A model generated the notes under the pieces. That model did no database searches. It was not told where the DNA came from and saw only the letters and a program-made list of their open reading frames with translations. From Dactylellina haptotyla (taxonomy: Eukaryota > Ascomycota > Orbiliomycetes > Orbiliales > Orbiliaceae): a stretch of 64,000 nt of DNA. The stretch is taken from contig CM062379.1 of assembly GCA_031310005.1 (NCBI GenBank), positions 1,488,001 through 1,552,000 of the forward strand, written 5' to 3'. The number at the start of each line of letters is the position of its first letter. Position 1 is the stretch's first letter. The position numbers and the translations under genes were made by a program. This document shows, piece by piece, positions 1-10,957 of this stretch.

Positions 1-465
1 GATCACACCTACGGCTGGTCTGGGAGGTTACGAACACCAGAGTATTCAGAGCCAAACATCAAGATAGAACCAGGTAAGAACATATCACTTTTTGGTGCCG
101 CTTTCTTTCGCACCTACAGCAGACAGGCTGCCATTCAACGAGAAACAAAACTTGAGAGTGCTTGGTATAGTTTCGCGTCGATTCGGCCTGATTGGCCTTA
201 TCTGGGATAAGGATGTGGGGATAGTCTTGCAGCCATCTTTTCCGAACATCACACTACCAACTCTTATTGTTCTTGATCTCCGTTGATTGAAACCTGCCCC
301 CGTCTTTAAATGTGCCTACATCTTGCTACGTCTTGGGATGTAAACTAACACCATCCGCCAGACACTCCCCGAAGCGAGCGGGAACTTTATAGTCTTGGAA
401 ATCTCAAGATTTCCACTCGCCCTTTTACCATCACTCCTCCTCCATCTGTTCATTCTTCCCCCCAG
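1..465 (+). other. Upstream leader of the homeobox gene, possible 5' intron
   Basis: No complete gene is seen. Bases 1-73 read open in frame 1 and end at a good donor (CCAG|GTAAGA at 74). A long pyrimidine tract followed by CAG ends at 465, directly before the ATG chosen for the homeobox gene. A TAAACTAAC branch-like site lies near 341-349. This could be a 392-bp intron in the 5' UTR. The frame-1 reading does not continue in phase into the homeobox frame, so it is not an N-terminal coding exon of that gene in the form seen here. Confidence 0.3.
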
Positions 466-1774
466 ATGGAAGAACAGGATCCTGGAAATGATGCGAGCCC
501 AGTGGAGATGTCGTCTTCCAGTGCATTACCTACTTCCATGAGGGCCAGTATTACCCTCCCCTCGCTCTACGAGGTAAGGATAGCGACCGATCGCACCATT
601 TTCAATACAGCAATTAATTGGACCTTATACTAACTCTGTTTCAACGTCTAGGCCATTCCTGAGTTTCGTTCTCACACTCCATCACGGAAATCTGTGAGCA
701 AGCCTCGTGGTTTGACAAGCCTGATCTCTCCAACAGCGCTCCCACCTCATCCATTTGGAAGTCCTGCTTCCCCAGGGAGAACGATTCCAAATGCTGAGGT
801 CAATTTGGCTACATTGGCCTCACCAAAGAGAAGGAGACTTTCCATCCGAACATCGATCGGAGTTCCCTACCCTCAAACTGAAGCTCAACGTGATGAACTC
901 CGTGAAAGAAGAAATGTTCCACTCACTCCACATAGCCGCAGAACATCTGTGTCTGGTTCATTCCAGATGTCCGAGAGAAGCCTGAGTGCGAGCGTGCTTC
1001 CTTCTTTCCCACAGATGCACCAGACTTCAATGGGGTCGCAAAGACATTTCTCGCTAGTCAGTCCGCGAGCGAGTACATTCGATGTTCCGATGACCCCAGC
1101 TTCTTCCGACCGACAGACGTTTGGCACTCCTTACCATTCGGACCAGCCTCCCATTTTTACTTCACCGTTCGAAAAGGATAGGCAGTACCAATCCTCCTCG
1201 TTGAACGAGGTTCTTCATCACAGCACGCACCAAAACCCCAACATTCTACAACACAAACTTAGTCCAACATCTCCGAACCCGTCTCTACCGTATCCGGGGC
1301 AGATGTATCCTGGAGCTCGAATCTCAGGTTCCTCGCAGGACAGGTCGCCATTCTCGACTAGCCAGTTGCCGCACCCAGGACAAATGGAGCATCCCGATCC
1401 GTACGATCAGTTGCGAGGTGGGAAAAGACGACGAGGAAACCTACCGAAACAAGTCACCGACCTCCTGAGGAACTGGCTTCATGCACATCTCCATCACCCT
1501 TACCCAACCGAAGACCAAAAGCTGGAATTAGTTAGCCAGACGGGCCTGACAATGAACCAAGTATGTATTCTATTCTGGCTTATGAAAAAAGTTGAAGGCT
1601 CTTGCTAACATTATGACTTTTCAGATTAGCAATTGGTTCATTAACGCAAGAAGGCGACGATTACCAGCTTACAACCCTCCAAGCACTCCAGCCCGCGGCG
1701 ACTTAGACTCCAAGGCCCATTTGGCATACCTTCGACCGACCGATTTGCGATCCGGTGTGAGCGGGGCTCCATAA
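466..1774 (+). CDS. TALE-class homeobox (KN) transcription factor
   Basis: Sequence-specific DNA-binding regulator expected in the nucleus. Exons are 466-573, 652-1560 and 1625-1774, giving 388 residues. The first intron has a TACTAAC branch point. Introns are in phase, and the second lies inside recognition helix 3. The homeodomain spans about residues 293-355. It carries the three-residue loop extension of TALE proteins (HPYPTE) and the helix-3 signature WFINARRRR, which is completed only when the second intron is removed. The long N-terminal part is rich in Ser, Pro and Gln and has no recognised domain, typical of fungal homeobox factors. The ATG at 466 was chosen because it keeps the frame through both introns; it sits right after a CAG, so a 5' UTR intron is possible. 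Target genes cannot be told from sequence. Family assignment is firm, the exact orthologue is not. Confidence 0.88.
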
Positions 1775-4700
1775 ACACCGCGGAATTCAACATTTTGCTC
1801 ACAATTGTTTCTAATGGAAACTTATGAAATTTCTATTCTCTGTTACGATATTATTGGTATTATTTTATTTTTTTACGGCATTATTTCGGCGTTGACAAGG
1901 CATCTTGGGACACGGGTGGCGATGTAAAATTTTTTCTATCATTCTTTTTTAGCGGAGTTTTTTTCCTTTCTTCACTTTGTTTGATCCTTTGGTTGCCAAA
2001 TCTTTACCAAATCTTTACCTATCTCCCCCAAGATAATAATACGGCACATAAATACTCACTTCTTTCAGCCCTAATATTTATTTTCCTTTTCATTTGTCTA
2101 TACGAGAAAAAGTTTACCTTGTTGCAATCAGGAGAGTGGTTTCCACTGCTCCAGCACACACGGGTACATGTATCAGGCCAGGTACCTTGACACTGAGTAC
2201 TACACAATCATATCAAATTATCAAATATCCTAGCACTGTCCGATTTTACTGGTTCTCCGGTGAACTGCCCCGTGATCATCTGATTGCTCGAGAATGCGGT
2301 TACCAACAGAAATGTTTGGATCTTCAACCCTCCCGGCCGGCTTGAGCCTTCTGTTCTTTATGTGAAAAGCTCCTCTGACGGGTTCGAACTAATAAAAGCA
2401 CAGCTCGGGGGCGCAGCAACACAGTTTCTCCAACAGTTTTCCCAATCGCAATGCTTTCGGGAAGGTCCAGACGACAAGCGAACTGGAAACATTGACCGAG
2501 CGGAGGGCGGGCGAGTGGGACTGGGAGTGGGAGGAGAAAAACCAGCTCCATAATGTGTGTTTGATGGGGCCATTCATGTCATGGCACATTAGCGGCCGTT
2601 GGTTGTCCTAAGAATAATAACTCCCCGCCGACACAGTGCAGTGCCAGTACTGCAGTCCGCCCTGTCAGCGCTCTGTCATCGATCGATTCCTTCCTGTCAA
2701 GAATAAATGGCCGTCCATTCCGATGCCAGATCCGTTTCAGCATACAACGGAATGCTTGCAAAACCACCACCCTCCCAAATAAACCTGAATTATAGTGCGA
2801 AGGATAGCAGCTAACAGCTAAGCTCGCCGAAGCGATGGCAAATTAACAGGATATGGTCGAGACCAACATATCATTCGGCAGACGGCTGAGCTACTTACTG
2901 GGATCTCAGCAAGCTACTATTTTTACGGAGGAGTTTAATTTGCTGTGAGCGTGGCGTGCGCGTGCATCTATCAAGTTGTGGAGTTTTAATCAATCCTTTC
3001 GTTTATTTTGACAAGGACATCGCATCGGTTAAGGGTATGCAGTTCAGACACATCACTCCCTTCTCACAGGGCTCCTTCGCGGCACCTGTGGGAAGCCAGC
3101 TTCGTGGAGAGGGGATGTCGTACCAGCTACCCAGCGACGTGACCAACCCCAAGGTTCTCTATGGTACCAACCAAGCATTCCGGACAGCTAAGCAAGCAGC
3201 ATCCGAGAAAGGATCCCCATGTTTGTGTTTCGATCATGGTTTCCCGGTCGTTGTCTCAGGTATTCGGGGAAATAACACATCCAAGTGGACTCGCGACCGC
3301 ACCCTGGAGGGTTCCGTCCGGGGGGCCTGCCCCGTAGCGCGCGAGGCTGAGAGTCCCCGAAGGTGAAACCATATCGCCGGGATTTCTCGAGAGCCGGGGA
3401 GAGTTCGCTTATTCAGCCCCCTTGCTTTCATGACACAAACCTGCCAAAAGGCCGAACCAGCGACACCCCGGCCGAAACCAACTAAAATTCAGGCAACAAG
3501 GAATTTACAGCCTCCTATCGTCCTCGGGTCGAGCAAGCGACTCTGCAAATACAGGGCATCTATGGGGTATTACTCGTGGCAACGGCATATTAGGGATATG
3601 CTTAAGGGTTTTATGGGGACCCGTCGACTCGCTCGACGAAGATCGTGCACAAAATCCCAAAGTCCGGCCTGACGCACTAATGTATCAAGTAGTGATGCCT
3701 CAGACGAGTCGGTTTGGCAATACGGTAGCTGCCTTCCCAATGTGCACGTGGGTGTTAGCTCCGTTCATAACCCTTACAGCAGAACTTCAGCTGGCTCGAG
3801 CGAGACATGCTGGTTAATTTCTGCACCGGAACCGAGCCTGTGTCCTGTCCTGATTATAAACCAGTAACTGACTCGGAGCCTCTACCAACGAATCAGGAAT
3901 CCCAGCCGTCAAAATTCAAGCAAACTGAGTTTATCTGACACACGTCAACTTCGAAACGACTACCTAAGATTTTATTGGCAGCGGAACGTTTTACCTGTCA
4001 CAGATAGAAGTTCCCATTTTTCAACCCTTTACCTTCGCCTACTGGCCCTTCGGCGCCGGCCATGCATGCGTCTGCCGTACAGGAGATCTGGCCGAGCCAC
4101 CTGCAATCTAAATAATCCCCGGCAACGCACTTCGCTTTCTCTCTTATGCCGGCCGCTCTAGAATCCCCATTCGATGCCGAGGGAGAATATTCTTATTGTT
4201 TGTTTGAGCACTTCAGGGTGGATACCTGTGGCCCACAAAATTTTTTCTTGCTAGCAACATCAGGATGGGATCTACCCCTAGCTTTGGCTGTGAAATCCAA
4301 GTGGCTACTGGTCAGTGCACTTTCGCATAGTTGCATCCTCACCTTCCTCTGCCGAACTGAAACATTGTCAGCTCTTGAGCAAAAAAAAGTGGCCTTCGGA
4401 TAGACGTGGGAAAGACAATGTTCCCAGCAGCCAATAACCGATTGGCAAATGCGAGATGGCCCCGAAAATTGGCAGCGGAACCGAGCTGCAACAACTTGGA
4501 TTAGAGATTGGAGGCAAAGTGAAAAAGGGCATTCAGCCGGGGGAGCGCGCCATGCATTAACTCTCGCTTTGTCGGATCTATGTCACAAAATATGATACGA
4601 TTACATGTACATTTCGGAAATTAGAGCTCTTTGGTCTCCGCGGCCGCAACCTTTATATCACACAAAGCTCGACGAAACATTGCGACGGTCCAATGATTAG

Positions 4701-5974
4701 CGCATCGAGGACTCCTTACTGAACTAGCGAAGGTGCTCTAACTTGGGTAACATATAGCTGTACCCTTCTGCTCCCCGAACAAGGGCCCCGGTACCTAGCT
4801 GGCGGTGCGGTATTTGATCTAATAGTCCAAAGGAAGATCACGCTGTGGTGTCTTTCCCTATGTGTGTTACACGGGCCCAATAAAAAGTGAAATGGCAAAG
4901 GAATGCATCAAATGTTGGATAACGATGGAAGAATGAGCATTTCTTAGGATACGAGCAAGCCCGGTGGATTCGCCGGCCTGAGCCTTTTGAACAGAAACAA
5001 TCTGCTGTGTTACCCACCTGCTTCCTCTGTGCTAGGGTCAATATAGTGAGCTAATAGTTGGTTAATCACGTTTAAATGCCCTGTCCCACGTATTCACCAC
5101 ATGGAATCTTGGAATCCACTGGAGCATATCCCATGAGAAATCCGGGCTTGCCAAGCGCTCGCAGAATGATTCATGGGCGGTTCTGATTTTCTGGTTCTAT
5201 CCAATTCGTGGAACGTGTCTCAGGAGAGGTTGCCTTGTCGGCAAGCTCTGACTGGTAGCCGGGTTACGCAAGGTCAAAGGATAAGTGCATACGAAATCAT
5301 CCAATGGGTCCCACTCAATACGCGATGCGAGAGAGAGAGAGATCAGAGGTAACAATCTGTTTACCCACAACCGATCACACGGGATCGCTCTCAGTAACCT
5401 AAACAGGCCCGTCCGCCCCATCCCTTAGGTTGGAGTGTTTGCTTGTGCTCGGTCAATAACTCTATTGGCACATGCAAAGAAAGTCTAATCTCGCCACAAT
5501 CTCGAAAGACGGTACTATCGTCCCGTCCGGGCGCCTCAGCGAATATAGTTGGTTAACTAACTTTGTGTCATTACCAATCCATTACTGATAATTGATATAC
5601 ACCATCTGTGGAACCGCCTTTTAGCGAGATATAAGCGGGTTCCTCTATGCAGCGGGAAAGGGATATACTTGTACAATAGCTAGAAAAATAAACACAAGAC
5701 ACCGACATTGCTGTCTTTGCACCTCTCGACCTCTTAGCCAGGTGATTGGGTGCCTCTCAGTACCGAAATTACGGGCCACATTTGTGATTCGATCGGATCA
5801 AGGGATCGAGATGAGATATATATGCGAAAATCCAACCCAAGCCGTAAACACCGATAAAGAAGGCCTCCCGTGATAGGGAGCTGCTGATAACTATCCTCGC
5901 CGTATCGTCGCCAGGGAATAAAGACGATCCGAAAATCCCTGAGCCCACATCTCTGTGAGAAGGCGTGCGGCCGT
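1775..5974. other. 4.2-kb stretch without recognised genes
   Basis: Lies between the 3' ends of the homeobox gene and the CBC20 gene. Only short open frames are present, the longest about 136 codons at 2956-3366. None has a recognisable domain, consistent codon pattern or splice structure. A short GA repeat is at 5328-5341. No inverted terminal repeats, long direct repeats or transposase fragments were seen. Nothing can be assigned. Confidence 0.5.
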
Positions 5975-6701
5975 TTAGTCGTACTCTGTTCCCATCTCAC
6001 TCGCTGACTGGAGACTTCTTCCGTAACCACCTCTTCCGGCGTCGTAGTCCTCTCTGTACTCGTCTCTGACCTGTCCACCACTCTTGCCGCGGCCGTACTG
6101 TCGGCCTTCTTTGAAGCCGGGGTCCAAATCTGTTCGTACAATTCTCTCGTCGAGCTTGGTGCCACCAACGTATTTCATGCAATCCAATGCATCCTCGTGT
6201 GTGTAATATTCGACGAAGCAGAATCCGCAGGGCGTCTTTGCGAACCGGTCTAGTCCCATGACTAGGCGCTTGATTTCACCGCATCTACAACCTGTTGTTA
6301 GTAGATTGGCTTGTTAAGATCTTTGTCACTTCCAGTCGGTATCATACTTTGAGAATAGCTCGTGAATTTGTTCTTCGGTTGTGTAGAATGACCTGTTTTG
6401 GACAATTTGATTAGATGCGGTGCTAAACAAGCTACGTACCCGGACTGCCAGTGGGTGGAGGGGCCTACAGGTTTCCAACGTATAGTGTCGTCGCATCCTT
6501 GAGCGGGTCCTCCCTTTGCTGGACTTCTTCTCTGTTGCGCTTCTGTATATCGTGGAAGAAATCGTTAGCTAGCGGTTCCGTGCTCATCTAACACGCTGGG
6601 TGTTCGTAACGGAAGAGGCAGGCATAGGCTCTGACATTTGACTTGTCGTAGTATGTGCTGGGACGGTCGAGCCGCTCGACAGTGCTCTGGACGAAAGCCA
6701 T
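5975..6701 (-). CDS. CBC2: Nuclear cap-binding protein subunit 2 (CBC20)
   Basis: Small subunit of the nuclear cap-binding complex, which binds the m7G cap of new transcripts and supports splicing, export and decay. Exons on the minus strand are 6701-6636, 6542-6469, 6392-6348 and 6284-5975, giving 164 residues, close to the usual 155-180. One RRM is present with RNP2 LYVGNL (residues 42-47) and RNP1 CGFCFVEY (about 81-88). Tyr43 aligns with the cap-stacking Tyr43 of human CBP20, and a Tyr pair in STYYDK is the likely counterpart of Tyr20. The C-terminal [20 protein letters not shown] block is the hallmark of the family. The donor of intron 1 (GTCAGA at 6635) is weak, so a few N-terminal residues could differ. 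The gene is head to head with NUP82, 424 bp apart. Confidence 0.93.
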
Positions 6702-7125
6702 GATGTGAGGTCCTTCGTTATCGCGGTGCGCTGGTCTTTGCGTTTCGTCGAGGTTGAGGTTGATGGGGGTTGGACGTTTGGCGCAGCAGAGTTCTGGGGA
6801 AGACGCGTTCGCCATGCAACACCGAAAAAGACGATGCGACAACAACCCAGCCCGCTTCCTCACACATCAACCCAAATCGCCAGATCTCGAACGCCTCCAA
6901 TCCCCTCATCGCACGCCAATTGGGCCCGACAGAACCCCCACGAATACCTTGGAACAGGTGCGGAGAGACGACTGCCATCGAGCGACGCTGCTGTAACTGG
7001 AATATACTGGGTTTTGCCGACACCCACACCTGACCTTCTCCCTTCGATATCAACATTTCGAAAACTCTGGGACATCGACTCAGACGCGTATAAGCAAGCG
7101 ATAGGAGGAAACCGACACCGCTATC
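6702..7125. promoter_or_regulatory. Shared divergent promoter of CBC20 and NUP82
   Basis: The 424 bp between two opposite start codons must hold both promoters. Several overlapping open frames cross it, but they look like chance. No TATA box or named operator was recognised. Co-regulation of a cap-binding subunit and a nucleoporin is inference. Confidence 0.5.
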
Positions 7126-9893
7126 ATGCCGGGGCCAGTCTTATCACCAGGACTGCCTGAGTGGCTACGGGATAGTTCTTTGGCGTCATCTCTTCTTTCC
7201 GAACCACCAACCAAAACCAGCTATGACAACAGGAAGGTCGCTAGGAAGTTGTTTCCGAGCCAGAAGAGAACTGTGCTCTTGCGCGACACGGAGCTGTTCA
7301 TCGCTCATGGGCAGGAGATCCGGTGCGCTGATCTGAAGGACTTGAAGACGGCATCGGAGAAGGGCGAGCAGATAACCGGCGGAGCATATCAGGTAGGATA
7401 TGGAATGATAGTGTCTCATATATCTTTGAATGTGCTGATAGGTTTAACCGGAACAGTCTTTGGAGCTACCAAACCTGGACTTCGATATATCTCAAATTAT
7501 CAAGAGCGCGGACGGAGAAACAATGCTTGTAGTTGGAGAGTATGATGTCGGAATTGCACTTCTGCCGGCGCCTGGAGTTGTCGCGCCTGGGGCTCGCTCT
7601 AAGATTGCTCTAAAGTAACTGGTTCCTCCCTATTTCTATGATTGTCTATACGCAAAAGTGCTAATTGATGAATCTTCAGATACTACAAGCTTGGCTCAGA
7701 CAGCTCGAGCAAAGAGAAGACTAAAATCTTGAGAGCTATATTTCATCCTCTAGGAGCCCGTCCGTGTGTCGTCGTCCTGACAGACGACGCCATGATCAAG
7801 TAAGTGGGAAAATCGGACAAACATCTCATTGATAGGAACATTTGCTGATCTCACCACAGCGTCTACGAGGTGGAATTCAACAAAGAAGGATCTTTTGTAG
7901 AACCTAGCGAAGCCTTTGACCTGAAGCACATGTTGGGGATTGAGAGAAGCAGCAGTTACTTGATCGATGATGTTGAGCCCGTATCCATGTGCTTTGGTGG
8001 CGTAGGTTCCATATGGTCTATTTTCACACTATACATCCTCATGAGGAACGGCGAAATATACTCGATTTGCCCTTTCTTGCCATCTAAATGGTACGTTCCG
8101 GTTATCGATTGACCTGAAGGTGAGATGACGATGGTTCACTAACAGTTCAACAGGATGCTTGACAGTGATTTCATGGAGGAGTTAAAGTACGAACTTCAGA
8201 TCAACCAGGAGATTAGAGATTCAGCTGATTCGACCATTCCTGGACTCGAAAAGCACAATGCAAAGCAAATTTGTTTCTGGATCCATGAGATTTCTCGACT
8301 GATCAGAGTCCAGAGCTTGTCTATGAAGAACCCTGAAATCGAAGATGAACCGGCTGGATTCATACTCCCCAAACCTTCGCTACCGGAGTTCGAAGCCCCA
8401 CTTCTTCAAGGCCCGTATCTCCTCCAACCAGCCCCAGAAGAAGTTCTCGACGAAACAGTCTTCGCGAGCGATATTGCTCGCATCGGGGCAGCGCAATATG
8501 CAGTCATCGCGGTGGCATGGTCAACTGGGAAAGTCGATTTGCTGCTCGAATTCGACGGTGTGGCGCCGAGATGGCATTCTAACTCTTTGAAGTACAAGAA
8601 GTTCAATGACCGCGCACCATATCCGGTTATCTCGGGTTATGAGTCGATTAATATCGCTCTACCCGAGGCCACCGAAACCTCGTCTGCTGTTCATCCGAGC
8701 TTTACGGTTGACATTAACTTCCCTTACACCCTGTTGCTAAACCATGGATCTGGAGTTGAGCTGTTGAATTTGGAGGACTGGATGGGCAATTTGTCCAAGG
8801 TCATGGACCAGGAAGATGATGAGGGTGTAATCGAAGAGGCCTTGTCTAGATCGGAACGGACGGCGGTGTTGCATGCCATCGGCGCCCCAAGGAACGGAGG
8901 TTCGAATCCAGTTCTTGGAAGCTCGTTGGTTTATGACGCCTACCTGGGGTACGTTCTCATCGCAGCTACAACCTCGAAGCCCGGATTCGCGGTTCTCCAA
9001 TGGCCATCAAAGTACCACTCCCGAATGCTTAAAGTCAAGCAAGAGCGGAGCGACGTTTCTTCTACCTCGTCGCGGCCCACGCCCGCGCTTTCTACGCAAC
9101 CTTCTCAGTTGGCAGACGAAGACTCCATCGCCGCTGTTCAGAAACAAATTGCGGACTGCCGACAGAAGATCCAGCTGTTTAGGCAAATCATCGATCCCCG
9201 AGTGCTTAGTTCCGAAGTCCAGATTAGCAGCGACAATATCGCCATCATCACGCGATTGCGGAACATGTTGTTCGAGGAAATGGATGCGCGGTACGCGAGT
9301 GCGCAACAGATCCATGCGGCGGCGGTTCAACAACAGCAAAGGTTCCACGAACAGATCAATAACATTAGAAGGTTTTCTGATCAGTTGAGAGAACGCGAGA
9401 AACAGCAGGAAGCTCTGCGGGAGAAGGTGCAGAAGACAACGGATACGCAACAGGCTCTTAAAGAACGAGTGGATGGAATATTATCAAAACTTTCTGCGAT
9501 AAGCAAAGCGGGAGGGTATTCTTCCATGTCGCAGGCTGAACAGGACTATGTGGAAGAAACACATGGTATTGAGAAGATTGTGAAACAAATCAATTCGAAA
9601 CAACAAAAGGTAAGGGATTGCTCTCACTTGGATCTTATGCTCTAAATATAGTATTTGCTAATGAAACAATAAAATAGATGACCGAGTTCTTGGAGACACT
9701 GGGGAGAACCGCGGTTGTTAATCCCGAAAGCCAGCAATCTAAGACCAAGACGGAGCAGGACAAAGAAATCCCTGATAGTAATCGCCAGGAGCTTTCGAAG
9801 ATGGTTCAGAAAGAGCATCGCCTCATCGTGGACATTCGCAAGAAGGTTGATTACCTTGAAAATCAGTTCCAGGAGATCAAACTGGTATCATGA
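7126..9893 (+). CDS. NUP82: Nucleoporin Nup82-like protein
   Basis: Likely scaffold of the cytoplasmic side of the nuclear pore, where the Nup82 complex anchors mRNA-export factors. Exons are 7126-7392, 7457-7614, 7680-7799, 7860-8090, 8154-9609 and 9678-9893, giving 815 residues, with every junction in phase. The layout matches Nup82/Nup88. A beta-propeller-like N-terminal part runs to about residue 560 (VVGEYDVGIALLPAPG, ILRAIFHPLGARPCVVVLTD, MCFGGVGSIWSIFTLYILMR). It is followed by a Ser/Thr/Pro linker and then heptad-rich coiled coils from about residue 580 to the end (for example LREREKQQEALREKVQK). Nup82 proteins diverge strongly in sequence, so the call rests on architecture and propeller-like strands rather than on a catalytic motif. 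The ATG at 7126 is the first in-frame start with a protein-like N-terminus. Confidence 0.75.
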
Positions 9894-10569
9894 TTGCTTT
9901 TTTGAGAGAATCTGGAATTCACATTCAAGGAGACACTAAGCGGAGCTTACCAGTTGCAATGTCTCTTTCTTTGCTAGCTTCGTATATATAGGATGGGATT
10001 CATCACAATATCATATTGTAACTTGTCTTTTTAATTGATACATTATAGAGATTAGCTGGGAATGGAAGATATATTAGCCAGATTCTATGGTGAAGCTCAT
10101 AACGGGGCTGCATGTAGAAACAAAACTCCAGTGCAATCGCTGGAATGCGTAGAACGGAAAGGAGAGAAACCGCTAGCTTTAATCTGAAAAAAAAAAAAAA
10201 CTGTAAATCACGAAGCTGTCGGGTACGCTAAAGAACGATATATCTATAGGTAAATCAAACCAGAATAACTCCAGCGAACAAAGAACCAGGAAGGAAAGGG
10301 TGCAAAATATCGCATGGCCTGAATCCAGATATTACGCAATTTTCAAAATATTACGCCAGCTGCAGCCCAGACCTTCCCGGAATATCCCGAACTCCAAGAT
10401 TGAACTGATGAGAGGTGCGCCGAATCTCCTTTCCCAACCAGTGGCGTGACGGAATTGCTCCCCAATTACACAGATAACGACTTTTGGCATCTTTTTTGAC
10501 AAAAAGAGCGCAATACATTCGACGATAGCGACAACAAAAACGTGAATAACATATCACAGTCTCGCCATT
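9894..10569. other. Intergenic region between two convergent genes
   Basis: Contains the 3' flanks of NUP82 and of the small membrane protein gene on the other strand. A run of 14 A residues lies at 10187-10200. No gene, RNA or repeat family was recognised. Confidence 0.5.
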
Positions 10570-10957
10570 TTAGTTTGACGGTACAGCTTCGCTCTCCCGG
10601 CCTTTTCGATTTCGCAGCCCGCTGGTGTCCTGACCCGGGTTTTCGTCCGAGGATATCGCCGATAGATTCACGAAGGACATTGACGCTTTTCGTGTCGGCT
10701 TCTTCCGCGCAATTGACGAAGGAAGACAGTCTCCTACGAAGCGGAAGAGATAGACGAGGGGTTCGAGTAGGAGTAGGAGGAAAATTGGGAGGATTGTGAG
10801 GACGCCGAAGAAGACCTTTAGTAGATTTAGAGTTAGTAATTTGAGGAACTGCAATTATTTGATATCGGATGCCTATGGGATTTGAGGAATAGCAATGACG
10901 TACGAACAGACGGACTATCAGGTACCGGACCCAGTCGAAGAATAGGTATAGGTCCAT
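10570..10957 (-). CDS. Small two-exon hydrophobic membrane protein, function unknown
   Basis: Minus-strand exons 10957-10904 and 10848-10570 give 110 residues. The intron has a good donor (GTACGT) and a pyrimidine/TTGCAG acceptor, and the phase is kept. Residues about 3-55 are almost continuously hydrophobic (segments such as LFFLKLLTLNLLKVFFGVL and ILPIFLLLLLEPLVYLF), enough for two closely spaced or hairpin membrane segments. The remaining half is polar, basic and Ser-rich (ARKKPTRKASMSF), suggesting a cytosolic tail. I do not recognise the family. Against a chance ORF speak the clean splice sites and the way hydrophobicity continues across the junction. Confidence 0.55.

Noticed and set aside
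2956-3366. 136-codon plus-strand open frame
   Set aside because: No domain, ordinary codon mix, no splice neighbours; taken as chance.
3320-3390. TPP-riboswitch-like CTGAGA followed by TGAAACC
   Set aside because: The second conserved half (GAACCTGAT) is not matched, helices do not pair well by eye, and no thiamine gene follows.
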